NCBI RefSeq assembly: GCF_024171695.1
Contig: NZ_JAMTCF010000011.1
Span: 109,498-173,497 of the forward strand
DNA from: Actinosynnema pretiosum
GTDB taxonomy: Bacteria; Actinomycetota; Actinomycetes; Mycobacteriales; Pseudonocardiaceae
Length of the DNA stretch: 64,000 bases
Direction of reading: 5' to 3'
Under the pieces are notes generated by a model, which had not been told where the DNA came from, did no database searches, and saw only the letters and a list, made by a program, of their open reading frames with translations. Shown one piece after another: positions 52,315 to 60,121 of the stretch. The position numbers were made by a program, and so were the translations under genes. Positions within the stretch are counted from its first letter, which is position 1; each line of letters begins with the position of its first letter.

Positions 52315-53586
52315 TCAGCAGACGCTGTCCGCCGCCTTCGGCACGCCCAGCCCGAACAGCGGTCGCAGCCGCAGCCCGATCCACGTGCCGCCCAGCGCGA
52401 ACGCGCCCCACAGCCACCCGTGCAGGCTGCCCGTCGAGATCCCGCCCAGGTACGCCCCGATGTTGCAGCCACCGGCCAGCCGCGCGCCGACGCCCATCAG
52501 GACCCCGCCCAGCACCGCCGCGAGCGCCGTGCGCCACGGGATCGAGGTGTGCAGCCTCCACGCCCCGGCCAGCGCCGCCGCGATCGCCGCGCCGATCATG
52601 ATTCCCACGTCGGTCAGCGTGGTCTTGTCCGTCCACACCGAGCCGGACAGCGCCTTCGCGTTCGACGCGCTCTGCCAGAACTCCCACGTCTCCGGGTGCA
52701 GCCCGACCAGCTGGAGGAACTTCGCGCCCCACAGGGCGAACGCGAACGTCACGCCCCAGATCCCGCCCGACACCAGGAACACCGCGCCCGCCAGCACGCC
52801 CAGCACCACCGCGCCCACCAGGACCGGCCACGAGCCGCGCAGCACGCGGGCCAGGCCGGTCGCGGTCGGGACCACGTCCACCGGCGGCGGGGTGCGGCGC
52901 TTCTGCACGACGCCGGTCACCAGCACGATCACCGCCAGCGCCGCGATCGTCACCGCCCACGAGCCGAACCAGCCCACGTGGTCCGACAGCAGCACGCCCG
53001 GAACCGAGGGCCAGCCGTCGAACACCGGGAACGCGGCGGTGTAGACCACCGAGCCGACGATGAAGCCGAACAGGGTCAGCAGGATCGTGGACTGGCCCGA
53101 GCCGACCGCGAACAGCGTGCCGGACGCGCACGCGCCGCCCAGCTGCATCCCGACCGCGAACAGCAGCGCGCCCACGAACAGCGCCAGGCCGATCGGTCCG
53201 GCGCTCGCCCTGGGCACCGACCCGAACAGCCCGGACCCGGTCGACACGATCAGCGCGACGAGCGTGGCCGCCGTGCCGAGCAGCAGCGAGTGCGCCCGCA
53301 CGCCCGCGCCGTTGCCGACCGCGACGAGCTGCCGCCACGCCGAGGTGAACCCGAACCGGGAGTGGAACAGGGCCACGCCCAGCCCGAGGCCGAGCAGGAG
53401 CAGCACGCCGGACTTCGCGCCGTGCGCGGTCCACACGTAGCCGGTGAGCGCCACCGCGATCAGCGAGGCGACGGCGAGCGGGACGACCCGCACCGGCTCC
53501 TCGGGCTGCGGGGCGGGCGCGGCGCAGGAGGTCGGGAAGGTCGGGAGCTTCCGCTGGTCGGAGGGGGTCTCGGTGGTTGTGGACAC
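52315..53586 (-). CDS. YeeE/YedE-family (TsuA-like) sulfur-compound transporter
   Basis: 423-residue membrane protein with two homologous halves. In the TsuA family, conserved cysteines pass thiosulfate through the channel; here GGACASGTLFAVGSGQ and GGCNIGAYLGGISTGS carry them in the expected positions. About nine helices per protein are seen. The GTG start opens with a 45-residue hydrophilic leader. Fusion of both halves in one chain is the long form of the family. No rhodanese or TusA gene is adjacent. Confidence 0.9.
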   Translation of the reverse strand: MSTTTETPSDQRKLPTFPTSCAAPAPQPEEPVRVVPLAVASLIAVALTGYVWTAHGAKSGVLLLLGLGLGVALFHSRFGFTSAWRQLVAVGNGAGVRAHSLLLGTAATLVALIVSTGSGLFGSVPRASAGPIGLALFVGALLFAVGMQLGGACASGTLFAVGSGQSTILLTLFGFIVGSVVYTAAFPVFDGWPSVPGVLLSDHVGWFGSWAVTIAALAVIVLVTGVVQKRRTPPPVDVVPTATGLARVLRGSWPVLVGAVVLGVLAGAVFLVSGGIWGVTFAFALWGAKFLQLVGLHPETWEFWQSASNAKALSGSVWTDKTTLTDVGIMIGAAIAAALAGAWRLHTSIPWRTALAAVLGGVLMGVGARLAGGCNIGAYLGGISTGSLHGWLWGAFALGGTWIGLRLRPLFGLGVPKAADSVC

Positions 53587-53651
53587 CGGTCGGATTCTAT
53601 TCGCCGTCCTAACGACCGGTAGCCCCGTTCACATGCTGGGAAGCCGGTGGA

Positions 53652-54545
53652 TCACCCGGTGTACGCGCCCGCCGCGATGTCCGCGAGCAGCGTCGGGCCG
53701 GTCGGCGTCCAGCCGAGCACCTCGCGGGTGAGCGCGCTGGACGCGGCCATGTCCAGCGCGAAGAACCCGCCGATCCAGCCGAAGTGCCCGGCCACGTCCT
53801 GCGGCGCGACCGGCGCGACGGGCAGGTCCAGCGCGGCCCCGATCGCCTCGGCGATCTCCCGCGTGGTGATCCCCTCCTCGGCCACGGCGTGCAGCCGCGA
53901 GCCCGCAGGCGCCTTGGTCAGTCCGAGCGCCACCACCCGCGCCGCGTCCCGCACGTGCGCCGCCGCCCAGCGGGTCGACCCGTCGCCGGGGTAGCCGGAC
54001 ACGCCCTCGGCGCGGGCGATCGAGGTGAGCACCCCGGTGAAGCCCCGGTCGCCGACGCCGTGCGTGGTCGGCGAGAACCGCACCGCCACCGCGTGCACGC
54101 CCCGCGCGGTGTGCTCCAGCAGCAGGTTCTCGCTGCCGCCGCGCGCCGAGCCGGGCCCGTGGAACGGGGACGGGTCGTGCTCGGTCGCGAGCCTGCCCGG
54201 CGCGACCCCGGCGAGCCCGGAGGCCAGCAGGAACGGCTTGCCGGTGCCTTCGAGCGCCGCGCCGAGGGTCTCGGTGGCCGCGCGTTCGGCGGCGTTGGTG
54301 GCCGCCATGTCGTGGAAGTCGTGCTTGTTGGCCAGGTGGACGACCGCGTCGGCCTCCAGCGCGCCCGCCCGCAGGCCGTGGAGGTCGTCCAGGTCCCCTC
54401 GGCGCACGAGCGCGCCCTTGGCCGCCAGCGTGGCGGCCGACGCGTCGGACCTGGCCAGCCCGACGACCTCGTGCCCGTCCGCGATCAGCTCGTCCACGAC
54501 GGCGGAGCCGATCCACCCCGACGCCCCGGTGACGAAAACCTGCAT
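53652..54545 (-). CDS. NAD-dependent epimerase-like oxidoreductase
   Basis: 297-residue extended SDR-like protein. The Rossmann motif is MQVFVTGASGWIGSAVVDEL, followed by VVGLARSD and DAVVHLANKHDF. The C-terminal part contains HDPSPFHGPGSARGGSEN and GYPGDGSTRWAAAHVRDAAR. The catalytic tyrosine of classical epimerases is not in the usual YxxxK setting. It resembles SDRs induced by oxidative or xenobiotic stress. The start ATG lies 79 bp from a divergent TetR gene, and two operator repeats lie between, so it is probably repressed by that protein. Confidence 0.88.
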   Translation of the reverse strand: MQVFVTGASGWIGSAVVDELIADGHEVVGLARSDASAATLAAKGALVRRGDLDDLHGLRAGALEADAVVHLANKHDFHDMAATNAAERAATETLGAALEGTGKPFLLASGLAGVAPGRLATEHDPSPFHGPGSARGGSENLLLEHTARGVHAVAVRFSPTTHGVGDRGFTGVLTSIARAEGVSGYPGDGSTRWAAAHVRDAARVVALGLTKAPAGSRLHAVAEEGITTREIAEAIGAALDLPVAPVAPQDVAGHFGWIGGFFALDMAASSALTREVLGWTPTGPTLLADIAAGAYTG

Positions 54546-54561
54546 GTCCCGCTCCCTCGTG

Positions 54562-54610
54562 ATGTCTGTGACTGACATCAGCGTAGCTGTTATGTCAGCG
54601 ACTGTCATCA
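54562..54610. promoter_or_regulatory. twin TetR operators between divergent genes
   Basis: Two 19-bp imperfect palindromes of the form ATGTCnGnGACTGnCATCA begin at 54562 and 54592, 30 bp apart. The second lies over the spacer of a promoter whose -10 TAGACT (54612-54617) ends six bases before ATG 54624. Both genes could be repressed at once. Confidence 0.82.
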
Positions 54611-54623
54611 CTAGACTCGGGGC

Positions 54624-55187
54624 ATGGCGCGATGGAAACCCGGCACCGCGGACCGGATGCAGAAGGCGGCGCTGGAGCTGTTCGCCACGCGCGGCTTCGA
54701 CCAGACCACCGCGCAGGAGATCGCGCAGGCGGTCGGCCTGACCGAGCGGACCTTCTTCCGCCACTTCAGCGACAAGCGCGAGGTGCTCTTCCACCGGCAG
54801 GACGAGTTCGCCGACGCGTTCCGGGCAGGCGTCGCCCGCTCGCCCGCCGACGCCCCGCCGATCGAGGTGATCGCCTCGGCGCTGCGCTCGTCCGCCGACT
54901 TCTTCCCCGACGACCTGCGGCCGTGGTCCCGCAGGCGGCACGAGGTCATCTCGGGGTGCCCGGCGCTGCGCGAGCGGGAGCAGCACAAGCTGGTCGTGCT
55001 CGCCGGGGTGCTGGCGGACGAGCTGCGCGCGCGGGGCGTCGACGCGACGCGGGCGACCCTGGCGGCCAGGACGGGCGTCGCGGTGTTCCAGACCGCGTTC
55101 GAGCTGTGGCTCGCCGAGGGGGAGGAGCGGGCGCTGGACGCGATCGCGGTGCGGGTGCTCGCGGACCTGCGCGAGGTGCTCGCCTAG
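54624..55187 (+). CDS. TetR-family regulator
   Basis: 187-residue repressor. HTH: MQKAALELFATRGFDQTTAQEIAQAVGLTERTFFRHFSDKREVLF, in three helices. The C-terminal domain has the MftR/AcrR-like SADFFPDDLRPWSRRRHEVI. The ATG lies six bases after a -10 box and lacks a ribosome site, so the mRNA is probably leaderless. It is divergent from the epimerase-like gene and should bind the twin palindromes between them. Confidence 0.92.
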   Translation: MARWKPGTADRMQKAALELFATRGFDQTTAQEIAQAVGLTERTFFRHFSDKREVLFHRQDEFADAFRAGVARSPADAPPIEVIASALRSSADFFPDDLRPWSRRRHEVISGCPALREREQHKLVVLAGVLADELRARGVDATRATLAARTGVAVFQTAFELWLAEGEERALDAIAVRVLADLREVLA

Positions 55188-55226
55188 CGGCCCGGTGATC
55201 ACCCTGCTCCTGTCGGGGGTCGCGGT

Positions 55227-55232
55227 TACCGT
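55227..55232 (+). promoter_or_regulatory. -10 element of a leaderless gene
   Basis: TACCGT ends six bases before ATG 55239, with no ribosome site visible. Confidence 0.5.
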
Positions 55233-55238
55233 CCCGGC

Positions 55239-56438
55239 ATGGGATTCACGGTGGGGCTGGTCCCCTGCGAGGGCTGGGACCCGGTCGGGCGCGCCCTGGT
55301 GGGCGGGCTGACCGAGGAGCAGGCGCGCGAGCGCGACCGCGCGGGCCAGCAGTACGCGGTGGGCGTGGTCGACCCGGAGAGCGGGAACGTGGTCGTGCTG
55401 CTGGAGTGCGCGGGGCACTTCCGCCGCCGCTCCTGGTTCGACCTCCAGGGCAGGCGGACGCGGGTGCGCGTCGAACCGGTGCTCGACGGGCGGCTGTTCC
55501 ACCAGTCCACCGAGGAGTGGGAGTACGCCCCCGAGCACGCCGAGTTCGACCGCGAGGCCCCGCACGCCAAGGTCGAGCACACGCCTGACGGGAGCCGCGA
55601 CCGCACGAGCGAGCCCCGCGGGGCGAGCGGGAGCAGGACGCGCCGTCAGGAGAAGGCCCCGCTGGACGAGCTGTTCTCCCCGGTGCCCGACTTCGCCGAC
55701 TGGAAGGCCCGCACCGGGCTCGACCTCACCTTCGTCGCCCACCCCGCGCCCGCCCCGCTCGGTGACGCCCGGCCGCCGTGGCGGCCACCCGCGCCGCTGC
55801 GGCCCAGGGTGGGGGAGCTGTTCGAGCCGGGTGCCCGCTTCACCACGCGCGGTGGTGGCGAGCACACGATCGAGTCGCACGACGCCGGGGTGCTGCGGCT
55901 GCCCAGCGGCAGGCTCATCGCCGCCGACCCCGGCGCCCGGCCCGGTGACCGGAAGCCGTTCGAGCTCGCCCTCCCGCCCGGCGACTACCCGGTGCGCGCG
56001 CTGCTGGCCGTGCGGGAGGACGCCCCGAACTGGAAGCCCGTCGCGGCGTTGCAGCTCGTGGTGGCCGACGTCCCGGCCACCTCCTGGGAGATGGCGCTGG
56101 CCGAGGGGGACGGTTCGGTGCTGCTGCTGGGGGAGAACCAGTTCTACGGCGCCGGGGTCGACTCGGGGCAGCTGTGCTTCGTCGACGCCTCCGCCGCCAA
56201 GGCGCTGGGCGAGGCGGTGGACGAGCGCTACGACCGCGACGAGGACCTCGACCCCGACGCCGCCGAGCACCGCACCGAGTGGCTCACCGACCCGGAGACC
56301 GGCGGCGGCATGGTGGTGCTCACCTCCCCGCACGGCGACGGGGCCTTTCCGACGTGGATCGGCCGCGCCGCCGACGGGTCGGTCGCCTGCCTGGTGCTCG
56401 ACACGCTGTTCCTGCCCGAGCGGACGAGGGGCGAGTAG
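55239..56438 (+). CDS. DUF4241-containing protein with unknown N-terminal domain
   Basis: 399 residues. The C-terminal half (about 190-395) matches DUF4241: RFTTRGGGEHTIESHDAGVLRLPSGRL in two strands, ALPPGDYPVRALLAVREDAPN, then GAGVDSGQLCFVDA and ETGGGMVVLTSPHGDGAFPTWIG. The N-terminal half (VGLVPCEGWDPVG, AVGVVDPESGNVVVLLECAGHF) belongs to no family I recognise and is separated by a charged linker rich in Arg and Ser. DUF4241 proteins often occur in immunity or toxin-associated settings. No toxin is next to it here. Confidence 0.8.
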   Translation: MGFTVGLVPCEGWDPVGRALVGGLTEEQARERDRAGQQYAVGVVDPESGNVVVLLECAGHFRRRSWFDLQGRRTRVRVEPVLDGRLFHQSTEEWEYAPEHAEFDREAPHAKVEHTPDGSRDRTSEPRGASGSRTRRQEKAPLDELFSPVPDFADWKARTGLDLTFVAHPAPAPLGDARPPWRPPAPLRPRVGELFEPGARFTTRGGGEHTIESHDAGVLRLPSGRLIAADPGARPGDRKPFELALPPGDYPVRALLAVREDAPNWKPVAALQLVVADVPATSWEMALAEGDGSVLLLGENQFYGAGVDSGQLCFVDASAAKALGEAVDERYDRDEDLDPDAAEHRTEWLTDPETGGGMVVLTSPHGDGAFPTWIGRAADGSVACLVLDTLFLPERTRGE

Positions 56439-56447
56439 ACCCCGCCG

Positions 56448-57290
56448 TCACGACCGGGCGGGCCACCCCAGCACGCGCCGGGCCGTGCCGCCGAACAGCG
56501 CCGCCCGCTCGGCCTCGCCCAGCCCGACCCGGTCCAGCAGGTGGTGCAGCGCCTGCGCGTGCGAGTGCTGCCCCGGATACGGCGGGACCGGCGGGAAGCC
56601 GCGCAGCCTGCCCGACACCCGGTGCGCGTCGCTGCCCCACAGGCAGCGGTCCGCGCCGAACGCCGACAGCACCCGGTCCAGGTGCGGCCACACGTCCCGG
56701 TACGGGTACGGCTCGGCCGACAGCGTCGGCGCGCCGGACAGCTTCACGGCCACGTTCTCCAGCCCCGCCATGGCCAGCAGGTCCGGCAGCCCGCCCCACG
56801 GCGGGTCACCGGCGGGCAGGTACGGCGGCTGGTCCAGGCCGAGGTGGTCCACGACCAGCCGCAGCGACGGGCGCGCCCGCGCGACCTCGGCGATCTCCGG
56901 CAGCAACCCGGTGGCCAGCACGCTCACCGGGACGCCGCGCCGCTCGGCCGCGTCGAACAGCCCGTCGTACCCGCCCGACCGCAGCCGCTCGGCGTTCTCC
57001 GGCGGCCAGGACAGCACCAGCCGCACGCCCAGCGCGCCCTCGGGCACCCGCGCGAGGTCTCCCTCCCACGGCGCGATCACGGCCACCCGGTCCGGGTGCT
57101 CGGCCGCGATCTCCAGGCACTCGTCCAGCGGGGCCACGCCGGGCACGGCGACCAGCACCGCCGCGTCCACCCCGGCCGCGTCCAGCTGCGCCAGCAGCAG
57201 CTCGGCCTGCAGGTCCCGCCGGGACGCCTCGCCGTGCGGCCAGTCCAGCCGGGGCGACGGCAGGTGCAGGTGCGCGTCCACGACCTCCAT
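56448..57290 (-). CDS. amidohydrolase-2-family TIM-barrel metal-dependent hydrolase
   Basis: 280-residue amidohydrolase. The first-strand metal motif is VDAHLHLPSPRLDW, then LRLVVDHLGLDQPPY and, near the end, CLWGSDAHRVSG with the catalytic Asp. Such enzymes act on lactones or decarboxylate aromatic acids, as in the sugar-lactonase and ACMSD branches. ATG 57290 overlaps the stop of the SDR gene by one base (TGATG); GTG 57293 is an alternative with a four-base overlap. The two are translationally coupled and probably act in one pathway. Confidence 0.87.
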   Translation of the reverse strand: MEVVDAHLHLPSPRLDWPHGEASRRDLQAELLLAQLDAAGVDAAVLVAVPGVAPLDECLEIAAEHPDRVAVIAPWEGDLARVPEGALGVRLVLSWPPENAERLRSGGYDGLFDAAERRGVPVSVLATGLLPEIAEVARARPSLRLVVDHLGLDQPPYLPAGDPPWGGLPDLLAMAGLENVAVKLSGAPTLSAEPYPYRDVWPHLDRVLSAFGADRCLWGSDAHRVSGRLRGFPPVPPYPGQHSHAQALHHLLDRVGLGEAERAALFGGTARRVLGWPARS

Positions 57291-58015
57291 CACGCCCCCA
57301 GCCCGCTGCCACCGGCCACGACCAGCTCCTGGCCGGTCACGTACCCCGCGCCCACCAGGTAGCCGACCGCCTCGGCCACCTCGCGCGCGGTGCCGACCCG
57401 GCCCAGCGGGACCCGCCCCGCGTACCCGGCCAGCGCTCCGGGCGGCAGCCCGTTCTTCGCCCAGATCGGGGTGTCCACCAGCCCAGGGCTGATCGCGTTC
57501 ACCCTGATCCGGCGGGGCGCCAGCTCCAGCGCCAGCGACGGGACCGCGCTCAGCAGCGCGCCCCGGCTCGCCGCCGCGAGCGCCCCGCCGGGGATGCCCG
57601 TCCGGACGCCCGCGCCCACCGTGAACAGCACCGACGCGCCGTCCGCCAGCAGCGGCAGGAGCTTGCCGAGCGTGAGCAGCTGCCCCTTGGTGTTGACGTC
57701 GAACACCTCGTCGTAGGCGGCCTCGTCGACCTCCGCGAACGGCATCGAGCGGGTGATGCCCGCGTTCAGCAGCAGCACGTCCAGCGTCCCGAAGCGCTCG
57801 CGGACCTCCTCGACCAGGCGGTCGGTGTCGGCTGGCGAGCGGGCGTCGGCGCGCAGGACGACGACGTCGTCGGGGAGCTCGTGGCGGGCCGCCTCCAGGG
57901 TCACCGGGTCGCGGCCGGTGACCACGACCCGGTGGCCGCGCTCGCGCAGCAGCTCGGCGGCGGCCCGGCCGATGCCGGTCGTGCCCCCGGTGATCAGAGC
58001 GGTGGGGTGGGACAA
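57290..58015 (-). CDS. short-chain dehydrogenase/reductase with altered active site
   Basis: 241-residue SDR. Cofactor site GGTTGIG and the NAG motif (LLNAGIT) are present. The expected YxxxK reads AAASR in GGALAAASRGALLSAVP, so the catalytic Tyr and Lys are Ala and Arg. The serine region (VLFTVGAG) also lacks the usual SS. It may bind NADP without classical SDR chemistry. I chose TTG 58015, where GGAAGGAAG lies upstream; the longer frame adds 33 residues of poor quality. It is divergent from a LysR gene and coupled to the amidohydrolase gene. Confidence 0.88.
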   Translation of the reverse strand: MSHPTALITGGTTGIGRAAAELLRERGHRVVVTGRDPVTLEAARHELPDDVVVLRADARSPADTDRLVEEVRERFGTLDVLLLNAGITRSMPFAEVDEAAYDEVFDVNTKGQLLTLGKLLPLLADGASVLFTVGAGVRTGIPGGALAAASRGALLSAVPSLALELAPRRIRVNAISPGLVDTPIWAKNGLPPGALAGYAGRVPLGRVGTAREVAEAVGYLVGAGYVTGQELVVAGGSGLGA

Positions 58016-58075
58016 GGGATCTTCCTTCCTCAAGGCGCTGCCACCACCCTGAACCCGCAGCTCAGGGCACGTCCA

Positions 58076-58111
58076 ATGCCGATCCCGCACCGGCTGTTCC
58101 CGGATCGGCAT
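58076..58111. promoter_or_regulatory. LysR-type inverted repeat between SDR and LysR genes
   Basis: ATGCCGATCC and GGATCGGCAT are exact complements separated by 16 bp. It lies in the divergent gap. TAGGCT (58123-58128) ends six bases before the LysR GTG, suggesting a leaderless mRNA. Confidence 0.72.
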
Positions 58112-58134
58112 CACCGCCGGTCTAGGCTCTGACC

Positions 58135-59007
58135 GTGCCCGCCGACGACCTGGACCTGCGCCTGGTGCGCTGCTTCACCACCGTCGCCGAGCACCTGCAC
58201 CTCGGTCGCGCGGCCCTCGCGCTGCACACCACCCAGCCCGCGCTCAGCAGGCAGCTGAGCAGGCTGGAGCGGCAGGTCGGGGCCCGGCTGCTGGACCGCT
58301 CGCCGCGCGGCACCGCGCTCACCGAGGCAGGCCTCGCGTTCCTGCCCGCTGCCCGCGCGCTGCTCGACTCGGCCGCCGAGGCGGTCGCGGGCGCCCGCGC
58401 CGTCGGCCGGGACCGGATCACCGTCGGCTACGGCGTCAACCTCATCGTCACCCCGGCGGTGGTCGAGCTGCGGCGGCGGCACCCCGATGCGGACGTGCGC
58501 GCCAGGCACGTCGAGTGGGACCGGGTGCGGGCCTCGCTGCTGGAGCGGCGGGTGGACGCCGTCGTCGCCCGGCTGCCCCTGGACGCCGACGGCCTGCGCG
58601 TCGCGGTGCTGCGGGAGGAGCCGAGGGCGCTGCTGGTCGCGACCGGGCACCGGCTGGCGGGCAGGCGGTCGGTGACCCTGGCCGACGTCGCCGACGAGCC
58701 GATGCCGAAGGTGCCGGACGAGCGGTGGAACGCGTTCTGGCGGGTCGACCCCCGGCCTGGCGGCGGGCCCGCGCCGGACGGGCCGCTTGTGGAGTCGGTG
58801 GAGGACAAGGCGGAGCTGGTCGCGTCCGGGCAGGCGGTGGCGATCGTGCCGGACGGCGAGCACCTGCGGCGGGTCAGGCCCGGCCTGGTCGCGGTGCCGC
58901 TGGAGGGCGTCGAGCCGAGCCGCGTCGTGCTGGCCACGCGCGCGGGGGAGCGCGGCGGGCTGGTCGCGGACTTCCGCGCGCTCGCGGCCACCCACCTGGT
59001 CGGCTGA
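58135..59007 (+). CDS. LysR-family regulator
   Basis: 290-residue LysR protein. The HTH is LRLVRCFTTVAEHLHLGRAALALHTTQPALSRQLSRLERQVGARLLDRS in three helices and wing. The effector domain (about 90-285) includes RDRITVGYGVNLIVTPAVVEL. It is divergent from the SDR/amidohydrolase pair and probably activates it through the inverted repeat in between, in response to a pathway compound. Confidence 0.92.
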   Translation: MPADDLDLRLVRCFTTVAEHLHLGRAALALHTTQPALSRQLSRLERQVGARLLDRSPRGTALTEAGLAFLPAARALLDSAAEAVAGARAVGRDRITVGYGVNLIVTPAVVELRRRHPDADVRARHVEWDRVRASLLERRVDAVVARLPLDADGLRVAVLREEPRALLVATGHRLAGRRSVTLADVADEPMPKVPDERWNAFWRVDPRPGGGPAPDGPLVESVEDKAELVASGQAVAIVPDGEHLRRVRPGLVAVPLEGVEPSRVVLATRAGERGGLVADFRALAATHLVG

Positions 59008-59056
59008 TCTCCCCCGACCGCCCCCGCCGTTGATCACCTGTTCGGGCGAGACCCGC

Positions 59057-59088
59057 CCCGCGCGGCGTTTTCCCCGCCGCCGCGCGGG
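59057..59088 (+). terminator. hairpin after the LysR gene
   Basis: CCCGCGCGGCG and CGCCGCGCGGG form a perfect 11-bp stem with a ten-base loop containing TTTT. It lies just upstream of the topoisomerase start. Confidence 0.65.
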
Positions 59089-59100
59089 TAACAGCGGCCG

Positions 59101-60051
59101 GTGAGACTGCGCCGCAGCACCCCCGGAGGGCCGGGTTTCGGACGACGCCGCCGGGGCGCCGGGTTCGGGTACGCCGACCAGGACGGCGTGCGCCTGACCG
59201 ACGCCGAGCACCTGGCCAGGATCAAGGCGCTGGTGATCCCGCCCGCCTGGCGGCAGGTGTGGATCAGCCCGCACCCCAACGGGCACATCCAGGCGGTGGG
59301 CGTGGACGAGGCGGGCCGCAAGCAGTACCTGTACCACGAGGCGTGGCGGCGCGAGCGCGACGAGGAGAAGCACGCGCGCGTCCTCGCGCTGGGCCCGCTG
59401 CTGCCCCGGTTCCGCGCGGAGGTGGCCCGCGACCTGCGCGGCCGGGACCGGGCGCTGCCGCTCGCACTCGCCCTGCTGGACCGGGGCGCGTTCCGGGTCG
59501 GCGGGGAGAGCTACGCCGAGGACAACGGCTCGCACGGCGTCGCGACCCTGCTGTGCTCGCACGTCACCGTGCGCGGGTCCGCGGTGGACTTCCGCTACCC
59601 GGCCAAGAGCGGCGTCCGGTTCACCGCGACGGTCGAGGACGCCGCCGTCGCGCGGACGGTGCGCCTGCTGCTGCGCGGCCGGTCCCGGCGCGATCGGCTG
59701 CTGGTGCGCAAGGACGGCGGTCAGGTGTGCTCGGACGACGTCAACGAGCGGTTCAAGGAGCTGGTCGGCGACGAGTTCTCGGTGAAGGACCTGCGGACCT
59801 GGCACGCCACCGTCGTCGCGGCCCGCGCGTTCGCGGACGCGGGTGACCCCGGCACCGAGCGCGGTCGGCGCCGCGTCGAGTCCGCCGTGATGCGGGAGGT
59901 GGCGCTGCGACTGGGGAACACGCCCGCCGTCGCCAGGAAGTCCTATGTGGACCCCCGGCTCGTGGAGCTGTTCCGGGCCGGGAAGGTGCTGAAGGTGCGC
60001 GGGAAGGGGCGGGAGGCCGAGGAAGCGGCCGTGCTGCGGCTGCTGCGCTGA
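59101..60051 (+). CDS. DNA topoisomerase IB (bacterial, poxvirus-like)
   Basis: 316-residue type IB topoisomerase that relaxes supercoils by forming a 3'-phosphotyrosyl link. The catalytic pocket is visible: FRVGGESYAEDNGSHGVATL, RLLVRKDGG, LRTWHATVVAARAF with Arg and His, and ARKSYVDPRLVELF with Tyr282 as the nucleophile. The N-terminal domain (GVRLTDAEHLARIKALVIPPAW) is typical. The GTG start has a weak ribosome site. Bacterial members are scattered and non-essential. A strong hairpin separates it from the convergent receptor gene. Confidence 0.94.
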   Translation: MRLRRSTPGGPGFGRRRRGAGFGYADQDGVRLTDAEHLARIKALVIPPAWRQVWISPHPNGHIQAVGVDEAGRKQYLYHEAWRRERDEEKHARVLALGPLLPRFRAEVARDLRGRDRALPLALALLDRGAFRVGGESYAEDNGSHGVATLLCSHVTVRGSAVDFRYPAKSGVRFTATVEDAAVARTVRLLLRGRSRRDRLLVRKDGGQVCSDDVNERFKELVGDEFSVKDLRTWHATVVAARAFADAGDPGTERGRRRVESAVMREVALRLGNTPAVARKSYVDPRLVELFRAGKVLKVRGKGREAEEAAVLRLLR

Positions 60052-60069
60052 CCCGCCCCGGACGCGACG

Positions 60070-60103
60070 GCGCCGCCACCGGTTCGGGAACCGGTGGCGG
60101 CGC
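60070..60103. terminator. perfect 16-bp hairpin between convergent genes
   Basis: GCGCCGCCACCGGTTC and its exact complement face each other across two bases. It should stop transcription from both the topoisomerase and receptor genes. Confidence 0.85.
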
Positions 60104-60121
60104 GGGGGTCGTGCCCTGAGG

